A stretch of DNA of 64,000 nucleotides from an uncultured Actinomycetes bacterium (GCA_900314645.1 OMWB01000009.1:1-64000); one strand, 5' to 3'; shown: positions 36,571 through 44,955, counted from the stretch's first letter. A program made the numbers and translations. Notes: generated from the sequence alone by a model not told the origin.

Positions 36571-37287
36571 ATGAAGCGAGTATTGAGCGCGATCCTCTCC
36601 GTGGTCTTGGCCATCGCCGTGCTCCCCACGACGGCCATGGCAGAGAGCCTGACGGGCAAAAGCGCCTGGCAGGTGACCTATACCGGCGATGGACGGCTGG
36701 TTGATAACTACGACGCGGGCACCTACTTTGACGACGTGCGGAGCCTGCAGCCGGGCGACGACATCACCTTTACCGTCGCCATCAAGCAGGACAACGCGAC
36801 CTCTGCCGACTGGTACCTCTCAAACGACGTGGTGAAGAGCCTCGAGGAAGGCGCTGCCCAGAACTCTGCCTACGGCTACGAGCTGACGTACACCAACCCG
36901 TCTGGCGCGACGCAGACTATCTTCAAGAGCGAGCGCGTGGGCGGCGACAACACCGGAGGCCTGACGGAGGCTACCGCCGCGCTTGAGGACTACCTTGCGT
37001 TGGGCACGCTTTCTCAGGGCCAGTCCGGCAGCGTGAGCGTCAAGGTGACGCTCGACGGCGAGACCGAGGGCAACGACTACTTCAACACGCTGGCGCGCCT
37101 CGTACTGAAGTTTGCGGTTGAGCCGCAGCAGACGGGCGAGACTAAGAACCGCACCATCGTGCAGACCGGCGACGAGAGCAGGCTATTCCCCTTCTATGTG
37201 GCCATGACCGTCTCGGGCTTGGCGCTTGCGGGCCTGGCGGCATACGGCGTCATTGAGCGCCGCAAGGAGAAGGAGGCCCAGCGATGA
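36571..37287 (+). CDS. Surface protein with VQTGD sorting-like signal
   Basis: A 238-residue protein with a signal peptide (ILSVVLAIAVLPTTAMA) and a single extracellular domain (residues about 25-190) whose function is not recognised. The C-terminus has VQTGD at 197-201, a 20-residue hydrophobic segment and the basic tail ERRKEKEAQR. This is the layout of a sortase signal, but with IVQTG in place of LPXTG. GGGGAGGCAG precedes the ATG. Its stop overlaps the next start by 4 bases (ATGA), so the two products are probably made in equal amounts. Confidence 0.65.
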   Translation: MKRVLSAILSVVLAIAVLPTTAMAESLTGKSAWQVTYTGDGRLVDNYDAGTYFDDVRSLQPGDDITFTVAIKQDNATSADWYLSNDVVKSLEEGAAQNSAYGYELTYTNPSGATQTIFKSERVGGDNTGGLTEATAALEDYLALGTLSQGQSGSVSVKVTLDGETEGNDYFNTLARLVLKFAVEPQQTGETKNRTIVQTGDESRLFPFYVAMTVSGLALAGLAAYGVIERRKEKEAQR

Positions 37288-38207
37288 GGGCTCTGAAGCG
37301 GGCACTTCTCTCGTTTGTCATAGCGGTGCTGGCCGTGCTGGTTTTGACTGCACCGGCCTTTGCCGACAACTACACCTACACGGTGCGCATCTTCCCGGGC
37401 AACAACGGCTCCTTGACGGGTGCGTCTGAAGACGGCGTCTTGGTGCTGGGGCCGTACGAGTACGGCGAGCTGGTAAGGCTTCCTGGCACGGATGTGGTCA
37501 GCGTCAGCGACGGCAAGTATTACGCCCGTGGTTACCGCGAGAGCGGCCAGGATGCCCTTGCGTCGACAAGCTTCAACATCACCGAGGATCGCGACTACGT
37601 GGTTGCCTACGGCGTGCGTGGCAACATGGTGACGGCCCGCATCAACTTTGTTGAGTACGGCACGGGCAACCCGCTGACGGCCGACAACGGCCAGACCTAC
37701 ATGGAGTTTGAGGGCAAGCCGGGCGACACGTTCATGGTGCCCTATGAGTACGTGAGCGGCTACCGTCCGCGCTACCTGAACGTTACTGGCACCCTGCAAG
37801 AATCTGGTAACGAGTGGACGCTTGAGTACATCCCCTTGGCTGAGGGCGAGACCATCGTAACTACGGTCACGACGCCGGCGGCGCCTGCCGCGACGGGCAC
37901 GACTGAGGGTGGCACTGAGGTCATTGGGGGCACGACGGGTACCGAGGGCACCACTGCCACTCCGGAGGCACCCGCTACCGAAGAGATCCTCAACGTCGAC
38001 ACCCCGTTGGCCGGCCCTGATGGCACGGGCAACAACGGCGGCTCTAAGCCTAACGGAGGCGGCGGCACGAGTATTGGTGGCAACCCCACGCCGCTTACTA
38101 ACCTCCTTGCATCTACGGCTGGCAAGATTGTGCTCTTCCTGCTGGTGCTGCTCCTGTGCCTGCTGACATTCTTGTTGCTCCGTCGGCGCAAGGACGAAGA
38201 GGAGTAA
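37284..38207 (+). CDS. Membrane-anchored MucBP-like protein with TPLAGP motif
   Basis: A 307-residue surface protein: signal peptide (FVIAVLAVLVLTAPAFA), two short beta domains of which the second (TARINFVEYGTGNPLTADNG ... GDTFMVPYEYVSGY) is MucBP-like, a Thr/Gly-rich linker, the motif VDTPLAGPD near residue 240, a Gly/Asn-rich spacer, a leucine-rich membrane helix and the tail RRRKDEEE. The order of motif, spacer, helix and charged tail is the same as in the protein at 16638, so the two operons each contain one such protein. It is translationally coupled to the VQTGD gene. Confidence 0.72.
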   Translation: MRALKRALLSFVIAVLAVLVLTAPAFADNYTYTVRIFPGNNGSLTGASEDGVLVLGPYEYGELVRLPGTDVVSVSDGKYYARGYRESGQDALASTSFNITEDRDYVVAYGVRGNMVTARINFVEYGTGNPLTADNGQTYMEFEGKPGDTFMVPYEYVSGYRPRYLNVTGTLQESGNEWTLEYIPLAEGETIVTTVTTPAAPAATGTTEGGTEVIGGTTGTEGTTATPEAPATEEILNVDTPLAGPDGTGNNGGSKPNGGGGTSIGGNPTPLTNLLASTAGKIVLFLLVLLLCLLTFLLLRRRKDEEE

Positions 38208-38216
38208 AGGCAACCT

Positions 38217-39221
38217 ATGAAGACGCTTACTGATGACGCGCTCCTTCACTCTGCCATTGCGCCCGCGGTGAGGCGCGCCGAGCGTGCCGGCATGTGCCTG
38301 GTTCCCGCGACGCGCTCTGAACGCACGAACTATGCCCGTGAGGCAAAGTACGGCATGCTGACGTCTCCCATGAAGCAGATGTATGCTCGCACAAGCTATT
38401 GGGAGACGTTGGAGCCGAAGGAGCGGGCGATGCACTGCATGCGCTCGCTGCAGAAGCTGCACCCCACGTGGGTCTTTGCGGGGCCTTCGGCGGCCTTGGT
38501 GTACGGGCTTGAGGTCCCTGATGCAGATGTGTGGCCGCTGCGCGTGGCAATCCTGCGTGGCGAGAACGCGTACTCGTCTCGCGAGATGATCCGCATGACC
38601 GTTGACGACAACACCGCGGTGCTTGTGGACAGGCTCCGTGTCACCTCGCTCGAGCGCACGGTATTCGACTGCCTGCGCGAGATGAGCTTTGCCGACGGCC
38701 TGGCAGTTGCCGATTCCGCGCTCGCTCTGGGTCAAATCACCAAGGAAGAGCTCATCTACCGTATTGACGGCTTCCGCAAAACCAGCAGGGGCGGACGCCA
38801 TGCCATGGAGACGCTGCGGTATGCGGACGCGCATGCCCAGGGTGCCGTGGAGTCTTTTGCGCGGGCCGCTGTCATCGAGCTGGGGTTTGTTGAGCCCTTT
38901 ACGCACGTTGACATACCGTGCGCAGACGGCAGCACCGTGCAGGGAGCTCTTGGTTGGCGAAACGCCGACGGATCGATGGTCTTGGTGTCGCCTGACGAGA
39001 GCCTTGATTCGGGCTCTTGGACACGCGAGGACGTTGCCTCGGGGGCCGGCTCGCCCGCCATCCGTCTGGGCCGGTTCTCGCCTGCGTGCCTGGAAGACCG
39101 CGAGGCATTCGCAAACATGCTTGACGACCTTGGTGTGACCCGTCTTCCGGGCGGGCCGACGGTTGGCAAGGAAAAGGTCTACACGCCTGCAGTGCTGCAG
39201 GTGGAGGAGTCTGCAAGCTGA
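38217..39221 (+). CDS. AbiEi-like protein, intact paralog of the gene at 14784
   Basis: A 334-residue cytoplasmic protein. The shared signatures with the frameshifted gene at 14784 are LHPTWVFAGPSAALVYGLEV and VTSLERTVFDCLR, and both continue with a late ESFAR/ESIAR block. In this copy the nuclease-like signature of the DUF559-type region is lost: LLGELDGRDKY corresponds to VLVSPDESLDS, and GDFGW to GALGW. It is therefore probably not a nuclease. It begins 9 bases after the MucBP-like gene and is expected to be co-transcribed with the pilus operon. No AbiEii toxin follows. A regulatory role for the surface operon is possible but unproven. Confidence 0.65.
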   Translation: MKTLTDDALLHSAIAPAVRRAERAGMCLVPATRSERTNYAREAKYGMLTSPMKQMYARTSYWETLEPKERAMHCMRSLQKLHPTWVFAGPSAALVYGLEVPDADVWPLRVAILRGENAYSSREMIRMTVDDNTAVLVDRLRVTSLERTVFDCLREMSFADGLAVADSALALGQITKEELIYRIDGFRKTSRGGRHAMETLRYADAHAQGAVESFARAAVIELGFVEPFTHVDIPCADGSTVQGALGWRNADGSMVLVSPDESLDSGSWTREDVASGAGSPAIRLGRFSPACLEDREAFANMLDDLGVTRLPGGPTVGKEKVYTPAVLQVEESAS

Positions 39222-39238
39222 TATCCAAACGGGGGTGT

Positions 39239-39265
39239 GTCCAAAAGGGGCTACCCCTTTTGGAC
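39239..39265 (+). repeat. GGGTC/GACCC-type core hairpin, copy 4
   Basis: A perfect 12-bp stem (39239-39250 with 39254-39265, GTCCAAAAGGGG/CCCCTTTTGGAC) with a CTA loop. It ends 16 bases before the ATG of the cell-wall protein and would lie in its leader, close to the ribosome site. Confidence 0.8.
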
Positions 39266-39281
39266 GCGGGAAGAGGTAGCT

Positions 39282-41498
39282 ATGCAAAAGAGACTGCTTT
39301 CAGTGATCCTGTCGATGAGCCTCGTGTTGAGCGAGGTACCAACAGCGGCACTTGCCGAGGCGATTGACGATACGTCGGCCGAGGAAGTGCCGCAGCTTGT
39401 TGTTGAGGATAACGAGCTGACGACTGACGAGACCCCCGAGGATGTCGTTGGGTCCGAGGTGACACCCGAGGTGACGCCCGAGGAGGTGCTGCCGGAGGAG
39501 CCGCCTGCGGAAGAGCTGACGGAAGAGCTTCCTGCAGAGGAGCTCCCCGCGGAAGAGCCACAGGAGGAGCCCGAGGCGGTTGTCGAGGAGACCGCCGAGG
39601 AGGCCACCGAGGAGGCTGTCGAGGAGACCGCCGAGCCCGCCGCACCCGAGACCGAAGCGGTGGAAGAGCCTGCTGCTCCCGAGGCTCCGGCCGAGGCCGA
39701 GGAGCTCGAGCTCACCGCGCAGGCAACCCTGCCCAAGATGAACGCCGCCATCACCGAGGCCAACGCCCTCGCCATCCTGAAGGCCTATGATTCCGACGGT
39801 GACACCATGGTCACGTTCACCAAGAACGCCGGCTCGGCCAAGATTTCGCAGTGGCTCCAGGGCATGCAGAGCAACGCCGAGGCGCTCGACATGGTGGTTC
39901 ACGAGGAGTGCCACGCATACTCGTCTGGGCGGCCCTCTGGCTACAACGAGGAAGCCATCTACACGGGTAACGGCAACTACATCACGGTGAACATGCAGGC
40001 GTCTGTCACCATCTTCCCCTCGTCTGAGATGGCGGCCAAGATTCCCGAAAGCCTGAGGACCTTCCGCTACAAGACGTACGTCTCCTCGTCGTCCACTACC
40101 TCGTCCAACTACAACGGCCCTTACGGCCTGCTCAACGAGCTCAACGCCTATAGCTGGGGCCTGAACAACCAGCTGAAGCTGTTTGGCTACTACCGCGACT
40201 ACCGCTCTGACACCGAGCCGGTGGACGTGTTTGGTCAATTCCTGACCTGCTGCATCAACGACAAGAACGCCTACGCGGAGTTCCGCTATTGGACGCTCCG
40301 CTACCTCTCGTACGCCAAAACCAACCATCCCGAGGTGTACCAGCACTTCCTGAATGACCAGGACTTCCTTGATGCGTACACCGTGACGCAGCGCCGCTTT
40401 GAGGCCCTCATTTCGCAGATTGACGACCGCGTGAGCGACATCACCGCGTGGGGCAAGGAACGCGGCTACACCGTGTGGGTGGAAAACGGCATGCTGTGGC
40501 AGAAGAAGGGAAACTCGTCGCGCGGCGTGGGCGAGCGCGACGATGCCTACAAGCTCCTCATGGCCGAGATCGCCAAGTCGGAGTACCAGGAGATTGACCA
40601 GGCCATCCAGTCTCGGGCGCACGTTTTCCTGATGAGCAAGGCCAAGGTATCGTCCGTGGCGTCGCAGCCGTACACGGGCAAGGCGTACAAGCCCAAGCCC
40701 ACGGTGACGTACGAGGGCAAGACGCTGAAGAACGGCACCGACTACACGCTTTCGTACAAGAACAACGTCAACGCGGGTACGGCCACCATCACCATTACGG
40801 GTCTGGGGACCTATGTAGGCACCAAGAAGGTGACCTTCAAGATCACGCCCATTGCGCTGACGGGCGGCAAGGTTGGCTCGATTAGCAACCAGAAGTACAC
40901 GGGTCAGGCTAGGAAGCCGTCGCCCAAGGTGACGCTGAACGGCAAGACGCTGACGGCGGGCACGGACTACAAGCTGACGTACAAGAAGAACACGCTGCCT
41001 GGCACCGCGACGGCCATCGTGACGGGTACCGGCAACTACACGGGCACCCTTAAGAGGAGCTTCAAGATCGTAGCGATGGCGGGCACGTGGAAGAAGTCCG
41101 GTGGTCGCTGGTGGTACCAGTGGAAGGACGGCAAGTACCCCGCCAACGTCTGGCTCATGATTGGTGGGAAGTATTACCGCTTCGACGGGTCTGGCTGGAT
41201 GCTGACCGGTTGGCAGAAGGTGTCGAATAAGTGGTACTACCTTGGCTCCGATGGCGCGATGCGGACGGGCTGGCTGAACCAGGGCGGCGCGCGGTACTGG
41301 TTGAAGTCGACCGGCGCGATGGCGACGGGCTGGCAGACGATCTCTGGCAAGACGTACTACTTCGAGAGCTCTGGTGCGATGGCCAAGAGCAAGTGGGTGG
41401 GCAACTACTACCTGCAGGCCGACGGCACGATGGCCGTGAACAAGTGGATCGGCAGGTACCACGTGGACGCCAACGGCAAGTGGGATAAGACGCGGTAA
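39282..41498 (+). CDS. Cell-wall-binding protein with HEECH metallopeptidase-like motif
   Basis: A 738-residue exported protein: signal peptide (LLSVILSMSLVLSEVPTAALA), an acidic Glu/Pro/Ala-rich stretch to about residue 145, and a central domain (about 150-450) with MVVHEECHAYS, a zinc-type HExxH motif at 207-211. Two tandem Ig-like domains of the YTGKAYKPKPTVTYEGKTL type follow (about 465-600), then four to five GW-x-W/Y-Y cell-wall-binding repeats to the end. The third zinc ligand is uncertain (Glu223/224 or Glu286 in LLNELNAY). Such repeats attach proteins to teichoic or cell-wall polymers. The ATG at 39282 has GAAGAGGTAG before it; the open frame upstream crosses the hairpin. Confidence 0.72.
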   Translation: MQKRLLSVILSMSLVLSEVPTAALAEAIDDTSAEEVPQLVVEDNELTTDETPEDVVGSEVTPEVTPEEVLPEEPPAEELTEELPAEELPAEEPQEEPEAVVEETAEEATEEAVEETAEPAAPETEAVEEPAAPEAPAEAEELELTAQATLPKMNAAITEANALAILKAYDSDGDTMVTFTKNAGSAKISQWLQGMQSNAEALDMVVHEECHAYSSGRPSGYNEEAIYTGNGNYITVNMQASVTIFPSSEMAAKIPESLRTFRYKTYVSSSSTTSSNYNGPYGLLNELNAYSWGLNNQLKLFGYYRDYRSDTEPVDVFGQFLTCCINDKNAYAEFRYWTLRYLSYAKTNHPEVYQHFLNDQDFLDAYTVTQRRFEALISQIDDRVSDITAWGKERGYTVWVENGMLWQKKGNSSRGVGERDDAYKLLMAEIAKSEYQEIDQAIQSRAHVFLMSKAKVSSVASQPYTGKAYKPKPTVTYEGKTLKNGTDYTLSYKNNVNAGTATITITGLGTYVGTKKVTFKITPIALTGGKVGSISNQKYTGQARKPSPKVTLNGKTLTAGTDYKLTYKKNTLPGTATAIVTGTGNYTGTLKRSFKIVAMAGTWKKSGGRWWYQWKDGKYPANVWLMIGGKYYRFDGSGWMLTGWQKVSNKWYYLGSDGAMRTGWLNQGGARYWLKSTGAMATGWQTISGKTYYFESSGAMAKSKWVGNYYLQADGTMAVNKWIGRYHVDANGKWDKTR

Positions 41499-41522
41499 CG
41501 AGGGTTTGACGCGTTTCCGATG

Positions 41523-41788
41523 TACGCAGAAGGCGACGTTAACGAGCTGAAGCAGGCTCGTTAACGTCGCCTTCTGCGTATGCGCGTGCTGGTGCCCGCA
41601 CTTCGCGACGCTAAGAGCGCCAAACGAGCCCCCTAACGTCGCGTTTTGCGTATACGTGTTGCGGTGCCCGCACTTCTCGACGTTAGCGAGCCGAAAACGC
41701 CCCGTTAACGTCGCCTTTTGCGTATGCCCGCACTTCCCGACGCTAAGCGCCCCGCTACGCCCCGTTAACGTCGTTTTCTGCGTGCACG
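41523..41788. repeat. Array of four GTTAACGTCGC palindromic elements
   Basis: The first unit is a perfect palindrome: 41523-41547 is the exact reverse complement of 41556-41580. The next three keep the CGCACTT(C/T)(G/C)CGACG start and GTTAACGTCG(C/T) end with imperfect arms. They lie at the end of the cell-wall protein gene. Confidence 0.85.
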
Positions 41789-41818
41789 CCCCATCGCCCG
41801 CCACCCCCACGTGCGCTC

Positions 41819-41869
41819 CATATTGTCTAGTCTACTGTCTTGACAGTAAACTAGACAATATGCCATACT
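41819..41869 (+). promoter_or_regulatory. NiaR-type operator overlapping the nadABC promoter
   Basis: A 44-base near-perfect dyad (41819-41862): ATTGTCTAGT (41822-41831) with ACTAGACAAT (41850-41859), and an inner ACTGTC/GACAGT pair at 41834-41847. TTGACA at 41840-41845 lies at the dyad centre and CATACT at 41864-41869 is an 18-bp-spaced -10. A repressor bound here would cover the -35. The NiaR gene at the operon end is the expected regulator. Confidence 0.82.
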
Positions 41870-41900
41870 CTCCTCGATCCACCGAGAGAGGGGAGCAGCT

Positions 41901-42821
41901 ATGACCTACGCCGAGCTTTCCGCAGAGATCGCGCGTCTTAAGGCAGAGAAGGACGCCGTCATTCTCGCTCACTACTACGTTCCCGCCGAGACCCAGGCGC
42001 TCGCTGACTACGTCGGCGATTCCTTCTACCTCGCGCGTCTCGCCCGTTCGCTTGACTGCAAAACCATCGTGCTCTGCGGCGTCTCCTTCATGGCCGAAAG
42101 CGCCAAGATGCTCAACCCAGAGCGCACCGTGCTCCTGCCCGATGTCACGGCTGACTGCCCCATGGCTCACATGGTGCGTAAGGCGGACGTTGACGCCGTT
42201 CGCGCGCAGTACGATGACCTCGCGGTGGTGTGCTACATCAACTCCACGGCTGAAATAAAGACCTGGTCAGACGTGTGCGTCACCTCCGCTAACGCCGTCA
42301 AGGTGGTCCGTGCGCTTCCGCAGAAGAACATCCTCTTCATCCCGGACATGCACCTCGGCCACTACGTAAGCCTGCAGGTGCCCGAGAAGAACTTCATCCT
42401 CAACCGCGGCTACTGCCCCATCCACCACCGCATGATCGCCGCCGAGGTCGAGGCGCTCGAGATGGAGCATCCTGACGCCGTGGTGCTCGCCCACCCAGAG
42501 TGCACGCAGGAGCTCCTGCAGGAGGCGGACTTCATCGGCTCCACCAAGCAGATGATCGACTACACCGCCACAAGCGACGCGCGCGAGTTCATCGTGTGCA
42601 CGGTGGTGGGCGTCCAGCGCGAGATGGAGCTGGCCACGCAGGGCACCGGTAAGCGTTTCTACTTCCCAGCCACCACGCCCATCTGCGTCAACATGGCAAA
42701 GGTCACGCCCGAGAAGGTGCTCGCGTGCCTTAGCGACAACACGGGGGAGGTCCCCATGCCCAACAACGTCCAGGCCGCCACGACCCCGCTTGAGCGCATG
42801 CTCGAGCTCGCCGCACGATGA
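41901..42821 (+). CDS. nadA: Quinolinate synthase A
   Basis: A 4Fe-4S enzyme of 306 residues that condenses iminoaspartate with dihydroxyacetone phosphate to quinolinate in de novo NAD synthesis. Characteristic segments are AHYYVPAETQALADYVGDS near the N-terminus, the cysteine in DVTADCPMAHM, FIPDMHLGHYV, and VLAHPECTQEL with a cluster cysteine. GAGAGGGGAGCAGCT precedes the ATG. Its stop overlaps the nadB start by 4 bases. It is expected to be repressed by NiaR when nicotinate is available. Confidence 0.95.
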   Translation: MTYAELSAEIARLKAEKDAVILAHYYVPAETQALADYVGDSFYLARLARSLDCKTIVLCGVSFMAESAKMLNPERTVLLPDVTADCPMAHMVRKADVDAVRAQYDDLAVVCYINSTAEIKTWSDVCVTSANAVKVVRALPQKNILFIPDMHLGHYVSLQVPEKNFILNRGYCPIHHRMIAAEVEALEMEHPDAVVLAHPECTQELLQEADFIGSTKQMIDYTATSDAREFIVCTVVGVQREMELATQGTGKRFYFPATTPICVNMAKVTPEKVLACLSDNTGEVPMPNNVQAATTPLERMLELAAR

Positions 42822-44092
42822 GCGCCGTAAAGCTGGGCGCCGGTGCGCCCGAGCCGCTGGTTGACCTCGTTGGTTGCGAGGAAGTCTATCGCGACGTGCT
42901 CATCGTGGGCTGCGGCGTCGCGGGACTGTATGCGGCGCTCAACCTGCCCGCGCATCTCTCGGTGGAGCTCATCTGCAAGGAGGACGTGGCAAGCTGCGAC
43001 AGCATGCTCGCGCAGGGCGGCATCTGCGTGCAGCGCGACGACGATGACTACCAGCCCTGGTTTGACGACACCCTGCGTGCCGGCCACTTTGAGAATCGCG
43101 TGGAGAGCGTGGACATCATGATCCGCGAGAGCCGCGCCCTCATCAACGACCTGCTGGCTCTCGGCGTGGAGTTTGACCGCACCGTCGATGGCTCGCTGGA
43201 CTACACGCGCGAAGGCGCGCACTCTCGTCCGCGCATCCTGCACAAGGCGGACCTCACTGGCGCAGAGATCACCACCAAGCTTCTGGCTGCCGTCCGCCAG
43301 CGCCCCAACGTGAGCATCACCGAGTACGTCACCATGCGTGACCTGCTCGTATCTGACGACGGCCAATGCGTGGGCGTGCTGGCGGTTGACGGTGCCGGCG
43401 AGGCGGTCCTCATCCACGCGCATGACGTCATCCTGGCAACCGGCGGCGTGGGCGGCCTGTATCCGCGCTCCACCAACTTCCGTAGCCTTACGGGCGACGG
43501 CTGCCGCATCTGCGAGCGCGCGGGCGTCCGCCTGCAGGACATGGACTACGTGCAGATCCACCCCACGAGCCTGTACACGCCCGAAGCTGGCCGCGCATTC
43601 CTCATCTCTGAGAGCTGCCGTGGCGAGGGCGCCATCCTGCTGAACGCGGCGGGCGAGCGCTTCTGCGACGAGCTGCAGCCGCGCGACGTGGTAAGCCAGG
43701 CCATCTGGCACCAGATGGAGCTGGACGGCATGCCGTACGTGCGGCTTTCGTTCGTGAACGTCCCGCGCGAGGTCATCCTGGGGCACTTCTCCAACATCTA
43801 TCGCCACTGCCTCGAGGTGGGCTTTGACATCACGCGCGAGCCCATCCCCGTGGTCCCGGCACAGCACTATCTCATGGGCGGCGTCTGGACCGACCGCGAC
43901 GGCCGCACTACCATGGAGCATCTCTATGCGGCTGGCGAAACCAGCTGCAACGGCGTTCACGGCCGCAACCGACTGGCGTCAAACTCCCTGCTCGAGAGCA
44001 TGGTGTTTGCACGCCGCGCCGCCAAGGCTATCGAACAGCACGACCAGGACGAGCGCGAAGGCCGTCTTGTGTGCGAGAGGAGCATCGCATGA
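42818..44092 (+). CDS. nadB: L-aspartate oxidase
   Basis: An FAD enzyme of 424 residues that oxidises aspartate to iminoaspartate, the substrate of NadA. It has the FAD-binding VLIVGCGVAGLYAALNL near residue 28, DSMLAQGGICV, the active-site HPTSLYTPE and GGVWTDRDGRTTMEHLYAAGE. It is shorter than the 530-residue enterobacterial enzyme because most of the C-terminal helical domain is absent, as in some anaerobes, where fumarate rather than oxygen can be the electron acceptor. The start overlaps nadA and the stop overlaps nadC. Confidence 0.94.
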   Translation: MSAVKLGAGAPEPLVDLVGCEEVYRDVLIVGCGVAGLYAALNLPAHLSVELICKEDVASCDSMLAQGGICVQRDDDDYQPWFDDTLRAGHFENRVESVDIMIRESRALINDLLALGVEFDRTVDGSLDYTREGAHSRPRILHKADLTGAEITTKLLAAVRQRPNVSITEYVTMRDLLVSDDGQCVGVLAVDGAGEAVLIHAHDVILATGGVGGLYPRSTNFRSLTGDGCRICERAGVRLQDMDYVQIHPTSLYTPEAGRAFLISESCRGEGAILLNAAGERFCDELQPRDVVSQAIWHQMELDGMPYVRLSFVNVPREVILGHFSNIYRHCLEVGFDITREPIPVVPAQHYLMGGVWTDRDGRTTMEHLYAAGETSCNGVHGRNRLASNSLLESMVFARRAAKAIEQHDQDEREGRLVCERSIA

Positions 44093-44943
44093 ATCCCATC
44101 ACGCTGAAGCTGCAGGCAGAGCCGCTGGTGCGCATGGCCCTGCAGGAGGACATCACCAGCGAGGACGTCTCCACGGCATCGGTCATGCCTGGGCCTGCGC
44201 GCGGAGAGGTACACCTCATCGCCAAGCAAGACGGCGTCATCTGCGGGCTGGACGTGTTCGCGCTTGCGTTCACGCTGCTTGACCCCACGGCGGAAGTTGC
44301 CTTCACGGTTGCCGAAGGAGACGAAGTAACCGCAGGTCAGGAGCTTGCCGTGGTCACGGCAGACGTGGCGGCCCTGCTCTCGGGCGAGCGTGTGGCCCTC
44401 AACTATCTGCAGCGCATGAGCGGTATCGCAACCTACACGCGCCGTATGGCGGCGCTCTTTGCGGGCACGCATACGCAGCTGGTGGACACTCGCAAGACCA
44501 CGCCCAACATGCGCGTCTTTGAGAAGGAGGCCGTGCGCGTGGGCGGAGCGGGCAACCACCGCTACAACCTGTCCGACGGCGTGCTCCTGAAGGACAACCA
44601 CATCGACGCCGCTGGCGGCGTTGCCCAGGCCATCGCGGCAGCCCGCGCCCACGCGCCGTTCGTGCGCAAGATCGAGGTTGAGGTAGAGACGCTCGACATG
44701 GTGCGCGAGGCCGTCGAAGCGGGCGCCGACATCATCATGCTCGACAACATGGACGTCGCCACCATGCGCGAGGCCATCGCGCTCATTGACGGCAGGGCAG
44801 AGGTGGAGGTCTCGGGCAACGTCACGGCCGAGAACGCCGCGCGCTTGGTAGACTTGGGCGTAGACTATGTCTCGTCGGGCGCGCTCACGCACTCCGCGCC
44901 CATACTTGACCTGTCCCTCAAGCACCTGCGAGTTATTGGGTAG
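44089..44943 (+). CDS. nadC: Nicotinate-nucleotide pyrophosphorylase (quinolinate phosphoribosyltransferase)
   Basis: A 284-residue enzyme that joins quinolinate and phosphoribosyl pyrophosphate to nicotinate mononucleotide with CO2 release, the third step of the pathway. The family blocks LLSGERVALNYLQRMSGIAT, DTRKTTPNMR, GGAGNHRYNLSDGVLLKDNH and IMLDNM are present, and it has the standard length. ATG 44089 overlaps the nadB stop by 4 bases; the frame is open 18 bases further upstream but without support. Confidence 0.95.
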   Translation: MNPITLKLQAEPLVRMALQEDITSEDVSTASVMPGPARGEVHLIAKQDGVICGLDVFALAFTLLDPTAEVAFTVAEGDEVTAGQELAVVTADVAALLSGERVALNYLQRMSGIATYTRRMAALFAGTHTQLVDTRKTTPNMRVFEKEAVRVGGAGNHRYNLSDGVLLKDNHIDAAGGVAQAIAAARAHAPFVRKIEVEVETLDMVREAVEAGADIIMLDNMDVATMREAIALIDGRAEVEVSGNVTAENAARLVDLGVDYVSSGALTHSAPILDLSLKHLRVIG

Positions 44944-44955
44944 GAAGGCGCACGC

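Larger units (their letters stand above)
41499..41900. other. 402-base gap with palindromic repeats and the nad operon control region
   Basis: Bases 41523-41788 are palindromic elements; 41819-41869 hold the NiaR operator and promoter; the rest is spacer. Confidence 0.8.

Noticed and set aside
14784..39221. The surface region as a prophage, integrative element or genomic island with ends
   Set aside because: No integrase, transposase, tRNA or direct attachment repeats were seen at the borders; the two AbiEi-like genes alone do not show mobility.
38217..39221. A complete AbiE toxin-antitoxin system
   Set aside because: No AbiEii nucleotidyltransferase toxin gene is next to either AbiEi-like gene.
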